Assembly: GCA_016650045.1 (NCBI GenBank)
Contig: JAENWK010000013.1
Span: forward strand, 1-35,906
DNA length: 35,906 bases
Reading direction: 5' to 3'
DNA from: Eubacteriaceae bacterium
GTDB taxonomy: Bacteria > Bacillota > Clostridia > Eubacteriales > Eubacteriaceae
Positions 26,374 to 33,630 of the stretch are shown one piece after another. How positions within the stretch are numbered: the first letter of the stretch is position 1; each line of letters begins with the position of its first letter. The notes under the pieces were generated by a model. The model did not search any database, was not told where the DNA came from, and was given only the letters and a program-made list of their open reading frames with translations. Made by a program: the position numbers and the translations under genes.

Positions 26374-27207
26374 TTATTTATCTTCCTCCAAAAAGACTTT
26401 GTATACTTCTAATGAATCAGGGTGTTTACGATGAGCCATATGTGGGAATGCATTAAGAATCCGTCGATGGGTGTAGCGATTAAATCGTTTATTGACTAGG
26501 ATTCGATTTCTAAGGTTTGTTATCACACTATGAGCAGAATCTTTGGCATCAGAAATTTTTTCATTGGCGCCCGAAAGGGTTTCGATTTTCAAATCCTTGA
26601 CTTTTACGCTGAGGTCATGGGCGGTGTTAATGCCTTTGTCTTTCAGGGCATTTTTAAATTCAGTGGTGGCTTCGTAAATAGTTCCCAGTTTTTTGTTGAA
26701 GTCCAAGGTTTCACGAGTAGATTCAACAACATCAGCTGTAAATAAAACGGCAGCAGCAGTGGCTATGATTACTAGCAAAAATTGTGAAATGTTTTGGATT
26801 AGTCCCTGCAGAAAAGGATGTAACAAGTACATCAGTACCAGAGACATTACACCAAAGAGGACAGAGTTTTTCAAACAGATCCGCCCGTTAATATTAAACT
26901 TATAGGTAGAATAGTCCCACCATTTAGCATGGAATGTTTTTTCCATTCCCCAACTGGTAGTATATTCCAGAACACTGGTGGTGATCATTCCAATTAAAAA
27001 TACTTCCACTGGATTATGAATATAGGGGCCTAGGAAAAACACAATAATAATGGCACCAACCCCATAAATTGGGCAATAGGGCCCATTTAAAAACCCCCGA
27101 TTAGTGAACTTTTTTTCGAGAATTGAACAATAGACAACCTCACAGCTCCAACCGATGATTGCATAAAGTAAAAAATAAGTAAAGAGGAGGCTAAAGTTAT
27201 AATACAT
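26374..27207 (-). CDS. CmpB-type putative ABC transporter permease (PF06541)
   Basis: A 277-residue membrane protein whose first half has about five hydrophobic segments (near 5-25, 45-65, 68-85, 110-130, 138-160). The opening YFLLYAIIGWSCEVVYCS, then RGFLNGPYCPIYGVGA near 37-52 and the WGMEKTFHAKWWDYS segment near 96-110, are diagnostic of the CmpB family, named as a permease but without shown transport. The second half is soluble and helical, probably cytoplasmic. AGAAAGGAA precedes the ATG. It is 79 bases upstream of the lipase-like gene on the same strand, likely an operon. Confidence 0.85.
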   Translation of the reverse strand: MYYNFSLLFTYFLLYAIIGWSCEVVYCSILEKKFTNRGFLNGPYCPIYGVGAIIIVFFLGPYIHNPVEVFLIGMITTSVLEYTTSWGMEKTFHAKWWDYSTYKFNINGRICLKNSVLFGVMSLVLMYLLHPFLQGLIQNISQFLLVIIATAAAVLFTADVVESTRETLDFNKKLGTIYEATTEFKNALKDKGINTAHDLSVKVKDLKIETLSGANEKISDAKDSAHSVITNLRNRILVNKRFNRYTHRRILNAFPHMAHRKHPDSLEVYKVFLEEDK

Positions 27208-27339
27208 AAATAATTCCTTTCTAAGTTTAAGTTTATGAATTATTCTATCATAACATTATAATATCTCATAGATAAATACGTCATATTTATTATATTTTTG
27301 TGAAAGACAAATATTTATAGAGGTTGGATGGATATGTTT

Positions 27340-27368
27340 TTGTTTTTTTTAAACTTATGGTTTATAAT
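27340..27368 (+). promoter_or_regulatory. Candidate promoter of the YjbQ-like gene
   Basis: TTGTTT (27340-27345) and a perfect TATAAT (27363-27368) are 17 bases apart. The -35 box is poor, so the call rests on the -10 and spacing. Confidence 0.5.
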
Positions 27369-27454
27369 GAAAGGAATCGCTGGGATGACAAGGATTCCAA
27401 TATTATTTTTGCCCACGATAAAAGAAAAGCAATGAAATTTTGGAGGAAAATCGC

Positions 27455-28012
27455 ATGAAAATTATTGACATAGAAATCACCAGCAATGAACAACTGATTG
27501 ATATAACCGAACAGGTTAAAGATTATGTAAATGAAGTAAGACTAAAGGACGGCTTTATCCATATCCAAATTCCTGAACGAACTTCAGCCGTGACAATTTC
27601 CATAAATGATGACTGGCGATTGGAAAAGGAATTTTTTAAAAAAATGAATCATTTGCTGCCTAAATATGATGGCATGAGCTTTACCGGATGGACAACATCG
27701 AATGTAAAAGCCTCTATTTTTGGTTTGACGATTCAGGTTATGGTTCAGAACGGAACATTGATTCTGGATAAAAACCAAAGCATTTATTTTGTTGAATTTC
27801 AGGGACCGGGACAACGACAATGTTATATGAGCACCATGGGAACCAACTTGGAAGTAGGAGAAGAACCAAAAATGCCCGAGTTTCTTAGAATTCTTCATGA
27901 GAACCGCAGCGATCTCAAAGCCGAACACGAACGAATTCAAGAAGAAATGCGAACTGAATGGCGATTAAAAGAAGAACTCCGACTGGAATCAGAAAAAAAT
28001 AAAAATAGCTAG
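27455..28012 (+). CDS. Diverged YjbQ/UPF0047-like protein with C-terminal extension
   Basis: The ATG at 27455, after TTGGAGGAAAA, gives 185 residues. Residues 1-130 follow the YjbQ (UPF0047) pattern: GFIHIQIPERTSAVTI near 33-48, VKASIFG near 84-90 and SIYFVEFQGPG near 110-120. Positions normally histidine in the family differ: the residue after P40 is E41, and the second site is N83. YjbQ proteins have been proposed as thiamine-phosphate synthases; this version may have lost that activity. Residues 135-185 add a strongly charged helix (probable coiled coil) absent from ordinary 130-140-residue members. Confidence 0.72.
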   Translation: MKIIDIEITSNEQLIDITEQVKDYVNEVRLKDGFIHIQIPERTSAVTISINDDWRLEKEFFKKMNHLLPKYDGMSFTGWTTSNVKASIFGLTIQVMVQNGTLILDKNQSIYFVEFQGPGQRQCYMSTMGTNLEVGEEPKMPEFLRILHENRSDLKAEHERIQEEMRTEWRLKEELRLESEKNKNS

Positions 28013-28114
28013 TTGATGAATTTAATAAATGCTGGTTGAAAAAATGAAAAAGACGTATGCATTCAAAGGTTTGCGGCATCATTTTCTATGAAATGTAATA
28101 AATGATGAAAATAG

Positions 28115-28306
28115 ATGAGGGATAGGAAGGTCAAAAAGGATGAAGAATTATTAAAGGCCCTAGGATTTTTCTGTATTGGGGATGAAATGAAAGAAATAGG
28201 TGCAATGGATTTTTGTATTGAGCTAAAAGCCCTGCTACAGGCTGAAGAGATCTGTTATCCCAGTAGTGGACAACAGATTTTCAATAGACTGAAAAAATTG
28301 ATTTGA
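28115..28306 (+). CDS. Doubtful small ORF, 63 residues
   Basis: A 63-residue frame opens right after an in-frame stop and ends at TGA 28304-28306. Composition is protein-like (an amphipathic stretch ELLKALGFFCIGDEMKEIGA, then a CIELKALLQAEEIC segment), but I do not recognise a family and no ribosome binding site is evident before the ATG. It could be a small protein translated after the YjbQ-like gene, the remnant of a larger one, or chance. The stop codon lies in the convergent hairpin shared with the CBS gene. Confidence 0.33.
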   Translation: MRDRKVKKDEELLKALGFFCIGDEMKEIGAMDFCIELKALLQAEEICYPSSGQQIFNRLKKLI

Positions 28307-28350
28307 GCAAAACAAGAGACTTTGGCCTCTTTTAAAGTGGCTCAATTTTG
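28303..28350. terminator. Bidirectional hairpin with stop codons in its arms
   Basis: TTGAGC (28303-28308) and GCTCAA (28340-28345) form an outer 6-bp stem; AAGAG (28314-28318) and CTCTT (28327-28331) form an inner stem. A TTTTG follows on the plus strand. The palindromic outer arms hold the TGA of the plus-strand ORF and, read backwards, the TGA of the minus-strand CBS gene. Confidence 0.6.
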
Positions 28351-28767
28351 TTCAGCAACTTTATTTGATAAAAAGCTAATGAGTTCCTTAATTAATTCCT
28401 GACGCCTTAAAATACCAATAAATACCCCTTGGTCATCAACTAAAGGAATGAAGTTTTGGCATACAGCAAGATCAACCAAATGTTCAAAGCTTTCATTCAC
28501 TCGGGCAACCTGAATTTTTGTTTTAAATTCAATGTCCTTAATTTCAAAAGTATCCAAATTAATTTTGGGGTGAGTAAGGCTTAATGACTGAACTCTTAAA
28601 AGGTCACCTTCACAAATGGTTCCAATATATTGTCCTTTTTTATTAATCACAGGCAGAGCCGCATAGTTTGTAAGGATAAAGAGATTATAGGCTTGATGAA
28701 AAGAATCAGTATTTGTTAAAAATACAGTATCGCTTTTAGGTAATAAATAGAATAAATGGTTTTTCAA
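28342..28767 (-). CDS. Stand-alone CBS-pair protein (CbpB/DarB-like)
   Basis: A 141-residue cytoplasmic protein made of two CBS motifs (about residues 8-62 and 75-135) and little else. The ALPVINKKGQYIGTI and IPLVDDQGVFIGILRRQELIKEL segments are typical CBS ends; the second resembles the end of B. subtilis DarB (CbpB/YkuL), a c-di-AMP receptor of similar size and layout. The start is TTG (28767-28765) with AAGGAG 7 bases upstream. It is divergent from cdaA. Binding of c-di-AMP or adenine nucleotides is an inference from architecture and position. Confidence 0.83.
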   Translation of the reverse strand: MKNHLFYLLPKSDTVFLTNTDSFHQAYNLFILTNYAALPVINKKGQYIGTICEGDLLRVQSLSLTHPKINLDTFEIKDIEFKTKIQVARVNESFEHLVDLAVCQNFIPLVDDQGVFIGILRRQELIKELISFLSNKVAEQN

Positions 28768-28904
28768 AAAATTGCTCCTTATTCTTCATTTAAGATTTGG
28801 TGGAGTTTTCATTTGCTTATAATTTTATCATGATATTCGAAAGACTCCCTTAAAGATTTTTCTTAATGACGACTGTAATAAAAATGAAAAAATCCATTTT
28901 CTAT

Positions 28905-28933
28905 TTCACTGTTAGGCATTGTTGGTGTATAAT
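28905..28933 (+). promoter_or_regulatory. Candidate cdaA promoter
   Basis: TTCACT (28905-28910) and a perfect TATAAT (28928-28933) are 17 bases apart, giving a start near 28940 and a short leader to cdaA. It lies in the 195-base divergent region shared with the CBS gene. Confidence 0.55.
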
Positions 28934-28962
28934 GTAGGAGAATTTAAAAAAAAGGATTGCAA

Positions 28963-29826
28963 ATGGAAGAGCTATTATTATATATACAATCAAGAATAAC
29001 CATTGGAAGTGTCATTGAGGTTTTTATTATTACCTATATTGTCTATCGTGTATTGTTATGGATACGAGGTACCCAGGCAGAACAGGTATTTAAGGGTCTT
29101 ATGCTTTTATTATTCCTTGCACCACTCAGTGCGTGGTTAGGTTTTACGACATTAAATTTAATGATTACCAGCGTATTCACCTGGGCCTTTATTTTTATTG
29201 TGGTTGTGTTCCAACCTGAATTCCGGTCAGCCCTTGAGCAGTTAGGAAACAATCAACTTTTTAGGGATATACTAAAAAGACCCTCAATCGATTCTTTGGA
29301 AAAGGATGCGGAAGAGCTTATTGAAGCCGTTGGCAACTTGGCGAAAGAAGAAATTGGAGCCCTTATTGTTCTCGAAAAGCATACAGGGCTTAAGAATATT
29401 GTCAACACCGGTATCCAATTAGATGCTGATATTAGTAATGAACTCATTGAGAATATTTTTACAACCAACCGTCCATTACATGATGGTGCAGTGATTCTTA
29501 AATTTGGAACCGGACGAATCCGTGCGGCTGGATGTTTGCTGCCTTTATCGGATAATCGGGATCTGGGCAGTGCATTAGGAACACGACATCGAGCCGGGCT
29601 TGGAATGACAGAAAAATCAGATGCCATTGTCATCATAGTGTCTGAAGAAACAGGTCAGGTTTCATATGCTGACAATGGAACGTTGTTTCAAGATGTGAAT
29701 CCAGAGGTGCTTAAACAAATGATTTTGGATAATTTCACAGTAAAAGATGATGGAAAAAATAATACCTGGCTACATAAATTTTGGGAGAAATTAGATGAAA
29801 ATAAAAAAGAAAGTACCGGTGCATGA
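28963..29826 (+). CDS. cdaA: Diadenylate cyclase CdaA
   Basis: A 287-residue membrane-bound enzyme that makes c-di-AMP from two ATP. Three hydrophobic helices occupy about residues 15-33, 40-58 and 62-85; the DAC domain follows with the catalytic DGA (174-176) in HDGAVI and RHR (208-210) in GTRHRAGLG. The ATG at 28963 is 6 bases from AAAGGA; a TTG two codons upstream is less well placed. It overlaps cdaR by 32 bases. In most Firmicutes cdaA-cdaR is followed by glmM, which is absent here. Confidence 0.96.
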   Translation: MEELLLYIQSRITIGSVIEVFIITYIVYRVLLWIRGTQAEQVFKGLMLLLFLAPLSAWLGFTTLNLMITSVFTWAFIFIVVVFQPEFRSALEQLGNNQLFRDILKRPSIDSLEKDAEELIEAVGNLAKEEIGALIVLEKHTGLKNIVNTGIQLDADISNELIENIFTTNRPLHDGAVILKFGTGRIRAAGCLLPLSDNRDLGSALGTRHRAGLGMTEKSDAIVIIVSEETGQVSYADNGTLFQDVNPEVLKQMILDNFTVKDDGKNNTWLHKFWEKLDENKKESTGA

Positions 29827-31006
29827 AAAGGTCATACGCATATTTCTGGCCTTGGGTATCGCTGTATTACTATGGTTCATGGTGAATGGCAATTCGAATG
29901 TCATTGTGAACCAGGATTTTAACAGTATTCCCATTACTTTAACCAATGAGGATGGGTTGGCTGCTAAAAAGCTCGTTTTAGCCGAAGATAAAAGTTATTA
30001 TCTTAATCTTCGAATAAAGGGAACCGATAAAAATCTCAGGAAAATTAATACCAAGGAAATCTCAGCAGAGGTTAATTTAGGCGATATCAATACCAAGGGA
30101 ACCTACGACTTGGAAATTGCAGTGAAGGGACTACCTAATTCAGTCATTATAGATAGTGTGAATCCGACATCCTTACAGATTGTGGTGGATAATATTATTA
30201 AAGAAAATCTTGAAGTTGGTGTAGTGGTAGAAGGTCAACCGGCAAATGATGCGGTCGTGATTTCTGCAAAATCTTTAGAAAAGGTTGAAGTCCAGGGCCC
30301 TGAAGAATCCATTGCAAGAATTGCTAAAACCACTGGAACAGCTAATGTTAGTAACCTGAAGTCAGATACCATTGAACATTTACAGGTTATGGCCTATGAT
30401 TCATCAGGAAACCGGATTAATGATGTTGAATTTTCACCAAGCGTAGTCACAGCAGAGATTATTCTCGGAAAAATGAAAGAAGTCGGTGTGATTACTGCAA
30501 CCTCTGGACAAACCGCCAATGGTTATGTCGTCTCACAAGTTTTGGTTGAGCCCTCAAAAGTCATGATTGGTGCAAAACAGGAAGTCCTTGATCAGATTGA
30601 TGCCATTACTATGAACGCCATTGACGTATCGGGGCAAGCCAAAACATTTTCAAAAGATGTTAGTTTGACTCCGCCAGAAGGCTGCTATCTTCAGAATGGC
30701 AATGATCAGGTAAAAGTGACCGTTAACATTGAAAACACTATAGAAAGAAGCTTTACTTTGGATAAAATAAGTGTTAAAAATCTGGGTGCTGGTTTAGTTG
30801 TTTCAAAAATGAAAGATTCCAAGGTGTTATTGAAATTGGAAGGGGCAAGCAGTGTTTTGAATGCTCTGAATCCTGCTCAAACTGAGGCCTATGTTGATTG
30901 TGCCAATTTGGGACCGGGTGAATACGAATTACCAATTCAGTCTAATTTAACCCCGGCATTGGTGAAGTCCATCACCTCGGCAAAAACCATTGTTACCATT
31001 GAGTGA
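29795..31006 (+). CDS. cdaR: CdaA regulator CdaR (YbbR-domain protein)
   Basis: A 403-residue protein with one N-terminal membrane anchor (IRIFLALGIAVLLWFMVNG near residues 14-32) and an extracytoplasmic part composed of several YbbR repeats of about 80-90 residues, marked by recurring patterns such as SVNPTSLQIVVDN near 124, VEVQGPEESIARIAKT near 167, VLVEPSKVMIGAKQEVLDQI near 248 and a final repeat ending near 400. CdaR binds CdaA at the membrane and modulates c-di-AMP output. Its ATG lies inside the end of cdaA, after GGGAG. Confidence 0.93.
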   Translation: MKIKKKVPVHEKVIRIFLALGIAVLLWFMVNGNSNVIVNQDFNSIPITLTNEDGLAAKKLVLAEDKSYYLNLRIKGTDKNLRKINTKEISAEVNLGDINTKGTYDLEIAVKGLPNSVIIDSVNPTSLQIVVDNIIKENLEVGVVVEGQPANDAVVISAKSLEKVEVQGPEESIARIAKTTGTANVSNLKSDTIEHLQVMAYDSSGNRINDVEFSPSVVTAEIILGKMKEVGVITATSGQTANGYVVSQVLVEPSKVMIGAKQEVLDQIDAITMNAIDVSGQAKTFSKDVSLTPPEGCYLQNGNDQVKVTVNIENTIERSFTLDKISVKNLGAGLVVSKMKDSKVLLKLEGASSVLNALNPAQTEAYVDCANLGPGEYELPIQSNLTPALVKSITSAKTIVTIE

Positions 31007-31057
31007 TGATAAGAAATTGACAAGTGCTGAAATTTACCTGAATTTTCATTCAAGATC

Positions 31058-31086
31058 TTGCAATTGTTAATATTTTAACATATAAT
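31058..31086 (+). promoter_or_regulatory. Promoter of serC
   Basis: TTGCAA (31058-31063) and a perfect TATAAT (31081-31086) are 17 bases apart, with a predicted start near 31093 and a leader of about 60 bases. No T-box or other recognised leader fits in that length. Confidence 0.78.
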
Positions 31087-31152
31087 ATCAGGAAGTAATT
31101 TTTTTAGAATTACAAATCACACCATAAAATTATTTTAAGGAGGAAATTAAAC

Positions 31153-32241
31153 GTGAAAAGAGTGTATAATTTTTCAGCAGGACCATCTGCCTTACCTATT
31201 GAGGTATTACAAAAGGCAGCTGATGAAATGGTATCATACGGAGATTCAGGAATGTCTGTTATGGAGATGAGTCATCGTTCGTCTTATTTTATTGATATTC
31301 TTCATGAGGCAAAAAGTTTATTTAAAGAACTGATGAATGTACCAGATAACTACGAAATCCTGTTTTTACAGGGTGGGGCCTCTACCCAATTTTCAATGGT
31401 TCCATTAAATCTCTTAGCTAAGAGTAATAAATGTGATTTTATGATTACCGGAAGCTGGGCAAAAAAAGCATATCAAGAATCGGCTCGTTATGGAGAAGCA
31501 AAGGTTATTGCGTCTTCTGAAGATAAAACCTTTTCCTATATTCCAAAAGTGGATTCCAAGGATTTCACACCGGATGCTGATTTTTTTCATATTTGCGTCA
31601 ACAATACCATTTTCGGAACACGCTTTAAACCAGAAAATTTACCAGAAACTGGTAATGTACCTTTGGTTGGAGATATGTCTTCCAATATATTATCCGAAGT
31701 ATATGATGTATCAAAATTTGGTTTGATTTATGCCGGGGCCCAAAAGAACATGGGACCAGCAGGTGTAACGGCTGTGATTATTCGTAAAGACTTATTAGGA
31801 CATGCCAAAGATTTCACACCAACCATGCTCAATTATAAAATCCATGCCGATAACGATTCAAGCTATAATACACCACCATGCTTTGCAATTTATGTCTGTA
31901 AACTAGTTTATGAATGGGTTAAGGCCAATGGCGGTGTTGCGGGTATGGAAAAAGCCAACAAAGAAAAAGCTCAATTGCTTTATGACTATATTGATAACAG
32001 CAAGCTTTATAAAGGAACCGTTGTTCCCGAAGATCGTTCATTAATGAATGTGACTTTTATTACAGGTTCAGATGAATTAGATGCGCTCTTTGTTAAAGAA
32101 AGCAAAAAAGTTGGTTTGGAAAACTTAAAGGGTCATCGAAGTGTTGGGGGAATGCGTGCCAGTATTTACAATGCCATGCCACTGGCAGGTGTTGAAACCC
32201 TTATTAACTTCATGAAAAAATTTGAAAGTGAAAATGCATAG
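31153..32241 (+). CDS. serC: Phosphoserine aminotransferase
   Basis: A 362-residue class V PLP enzyme that makes O-phosphoserine from 3-phosphohydroxypyruvate and glutamate, the second step of serine synthesis. It begins KRVYNFSAGPSALPIEVL, and the PLP lysine is in YAGAQKNMGPAGVT near residue 198. The C-terminal GHRSVGGMRASIYNAMPL segment completes the active site. Length equals the family norm (about 360). TAAGGAGG lies about 10 bases before the ATG start (GTGAAA at the same codon is GTG; the codon at 31153 is GTG). serA follows within 30 bases. Confidence 0.96.
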   Translation: MKRVYNFSAGPSALPIEVLQKAADEMVSYGDSGMSVMEMSHRSSYFIDILHEAKSLFKELMNVPDNYEILFLQGGASTQFSMVPLNLLAKSNKCDFMITGSWAKKAYQESARYGEAKVIASSEDKTFSYIPKVDSKDFTPDADFFHICVNNTIFGTRFKPENLPETGNVPLVGDMSSNILSEVYDVSKFGLIYAGAQKNMGPAGVTAVIIRKDLLGHAKDFTPTMLNYKIHADNDSSYNTPPCFAIYVCKLVYEWVKANGGVAGMEKANKEKAQLLYDYIDNSKLYKGTVVPEDRSLMNVTFITGSDELDALFVKESKKVGLENLKGHRSVGGMRASIYNAMPLAGVETLINFMKKFESENA

Positions 32242-32270
32242 ACATTTTCCATGTGAAAGGAAATATTACA

Positions 32271-33440
32271 TTGAATTATAAAGTACAAACTCTCAATAAT
32301 ATATCTAAAAAGGGCCTGAAATTATTAGGCGAAAATTATACTGTTCTGGATCAGCCTGAGAACTCTGATGCTATTTTATTAAGAAGTTATAAAATGCATG
32401 ATATGGATATTCCAGCCAGTGTTAAATTTGTTGGTCGTGCCGGAGCCGGTGTGAACAATATTCCACTGGATAAATGTTCAAAACAAGGAATTGTTGTCTG
32501 TAATTCTCCAGGAGCCAATGCCAATGCGGTAAAAGAATTGGTCATTGCAGGAATGCTCATTTCTTCACGTAAAGTCGTTGATGGCATCGCTTGGGCAAAA
32601 ACTCTGGAAGATAAAGGTGATGATGTTCCCGCCTTAGTTGAAAAAGGCAAAAGCGCTTTTGGCGGACCAGAGCTTTACGGCAAAAAAATGGGAGTTATTG
32701 GTTTAGGTGCCATTGGTGTTCTTGTTGCAAATATGGCCATCGATTTTGGCATGAAGGTTTATGGTTTTGATCCTTTTATTTCCATTGACAACGCCTGGGG
32801 CTTGAGCAGAAAAGTAAGACGCGCAGTGAGTAAAGAAGAAATTTTTAAAAATTGCGATTATATTTCACTGCATATTCCTTTTATGGATGAAACCAAAGAC
32901 TATGTCAATGCCGGTTTATTAAAAGAAACAAAGGAAGGCTTACGTCTTCTGAACTTTGCAAGAGGCGGACTTGTGAATTATGAAGCATTAGAGAATGCTA
33001 TAGAAGAAGGCATTGTGGCAACATATATCACTGATTTTCCAAATGAACGTCTTCTTAAAATGAAGAATGTTATTAACATTCCTCATTTAGGTGCATCTAC
33101 ACCAGAAAGCGAAGAAAACTGTGCTGAAATGGCTATTCATTCCCTAAAAGAATACTTGGAAAATGGGAATATTATTAACTCTGTTAATTATCCGGATTGC
33201 AATATGGGCGTTTGTGAGAGTATTAATCGTCTTACCGTTAATCATGCAAATGTTACTAATATGCTGGGTCAGATTACAAAGATTTTGGCTGATAACAACA
33301 TTAATATATCAGTTATGACCAATAAAAATCGCGGATCATGGGCTTATACTATGATGGATGTTGACAGTAATGTTGGCGAAGAAGTAAAAATAGCCCTGAA
33401 AAACATTGAAGGTGTTACCCGGGTTCGTATTATTAAATAA
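32271..33440 (+). CDS. serA: D-3-phosphoglycerate dehydrogenase
   Basis: The likely start is TTG 32271, 8 bases after AAAGGAAA, giving 389 residues; GTG 32253 would add six residues but overlaps that site. It oxidises 3-phosphoglycerate in the first step of serine synthesis. The NAD-binding motif is GLGAIGVLVA near residue 144; the catalytic Arg, Glu and His are in NFARGG, DFPNER and IPHLGAS. The last 70 residues (HANVTNMLGQITKILADNNINI) form a short ACT regulatory domain. This is the compact ACT form, about 390 residues, common in Clostridia and Bacteroidetes. Confidence 0.92.
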   Translation: MNYKVQTLNNISKKGLKLLGENYTVLDQPENSDAILLRSYKMHDMDIPASVKFVGRAGAGVNNIPLDKCSKQGIVVCNSPGANANAVKELVIAGMLISSRKVVDGIAWAKTLEDKGDDVPALVEKGKSAFGGPELYGKKMGVIGLGAIGVLVANMAIDFGMKVYGFDPFISIDNAWGLSRKVRRAVSKEEIFKNCDYISLHIPFMDETKDYVNAGLLKETKEGLRLLNFARGGLVNYEALENAIEEGIVATYITDFPNERLLKMKNVINIPHLGASTPESEENCAEMAIHSLKEYLENGNIINSVNYPDCNMGVCESINRLTVNHANVTNMLGQITKILADNNINISVMTNKNRGSWAYTMMDVDSNVGEEVKIALKNIEGVTRVRIIK

Positions 33441-33513
33441 ACTAACACTATAAAAGAAGTGGCTGTTAAAAAAATCTGACTAAGTGTCTGTTATTGCTGT
33501 TATCATTATCATT

Positions 33514-33599
33514 CCTGAGTTCCCACACCCTTTGGGTGTGGGAACTCAGGGTCCACCCATTGGTATTTTGCAACAGGGCACACTTGATTTTGCAACAGG
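33514..33599 (+). repeat. 17-bp perfect inverted repeat and adjacent 22-bp-period tandem repeat
   Basis: CCTGAGTTCCCACACCC (33514-33530) and GGGTGTGGGAACTCAGG (33534-33550) are perfect 17-bp arms around TTT. No T run follows. Immediately after, ATTTTGCAACAGG occurs at 33565-33577 and 33587-33599, with a shared CAC-TT continuation. Both lie in the 190-base gap between serA and the DUF1015 gene. Confidence 0.85.
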
Positions 33600-33630
33600 C
33601 ACTTCTTTATTTAAAAATTTGGAGGAAAAA

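Noticed and set aside
31017-31045. Second serC promoter starting with TTGACA at 31017
   Set aside because: The -35 is perfect but no acceptable -10 lies 16-18 bases downstream.
31093-31152. T-box or serine-responsive riboswitch before serC
   Set aside because: The predicted leader is only about 60 bases and holds no terminator.
33484-33630. 49-residue N-terminal extension of the DUF1015 protein
   Set aside because: It is encoded by the inverted and direct repeats and lies upstream of a strong ribosome site at the ATG 33631.
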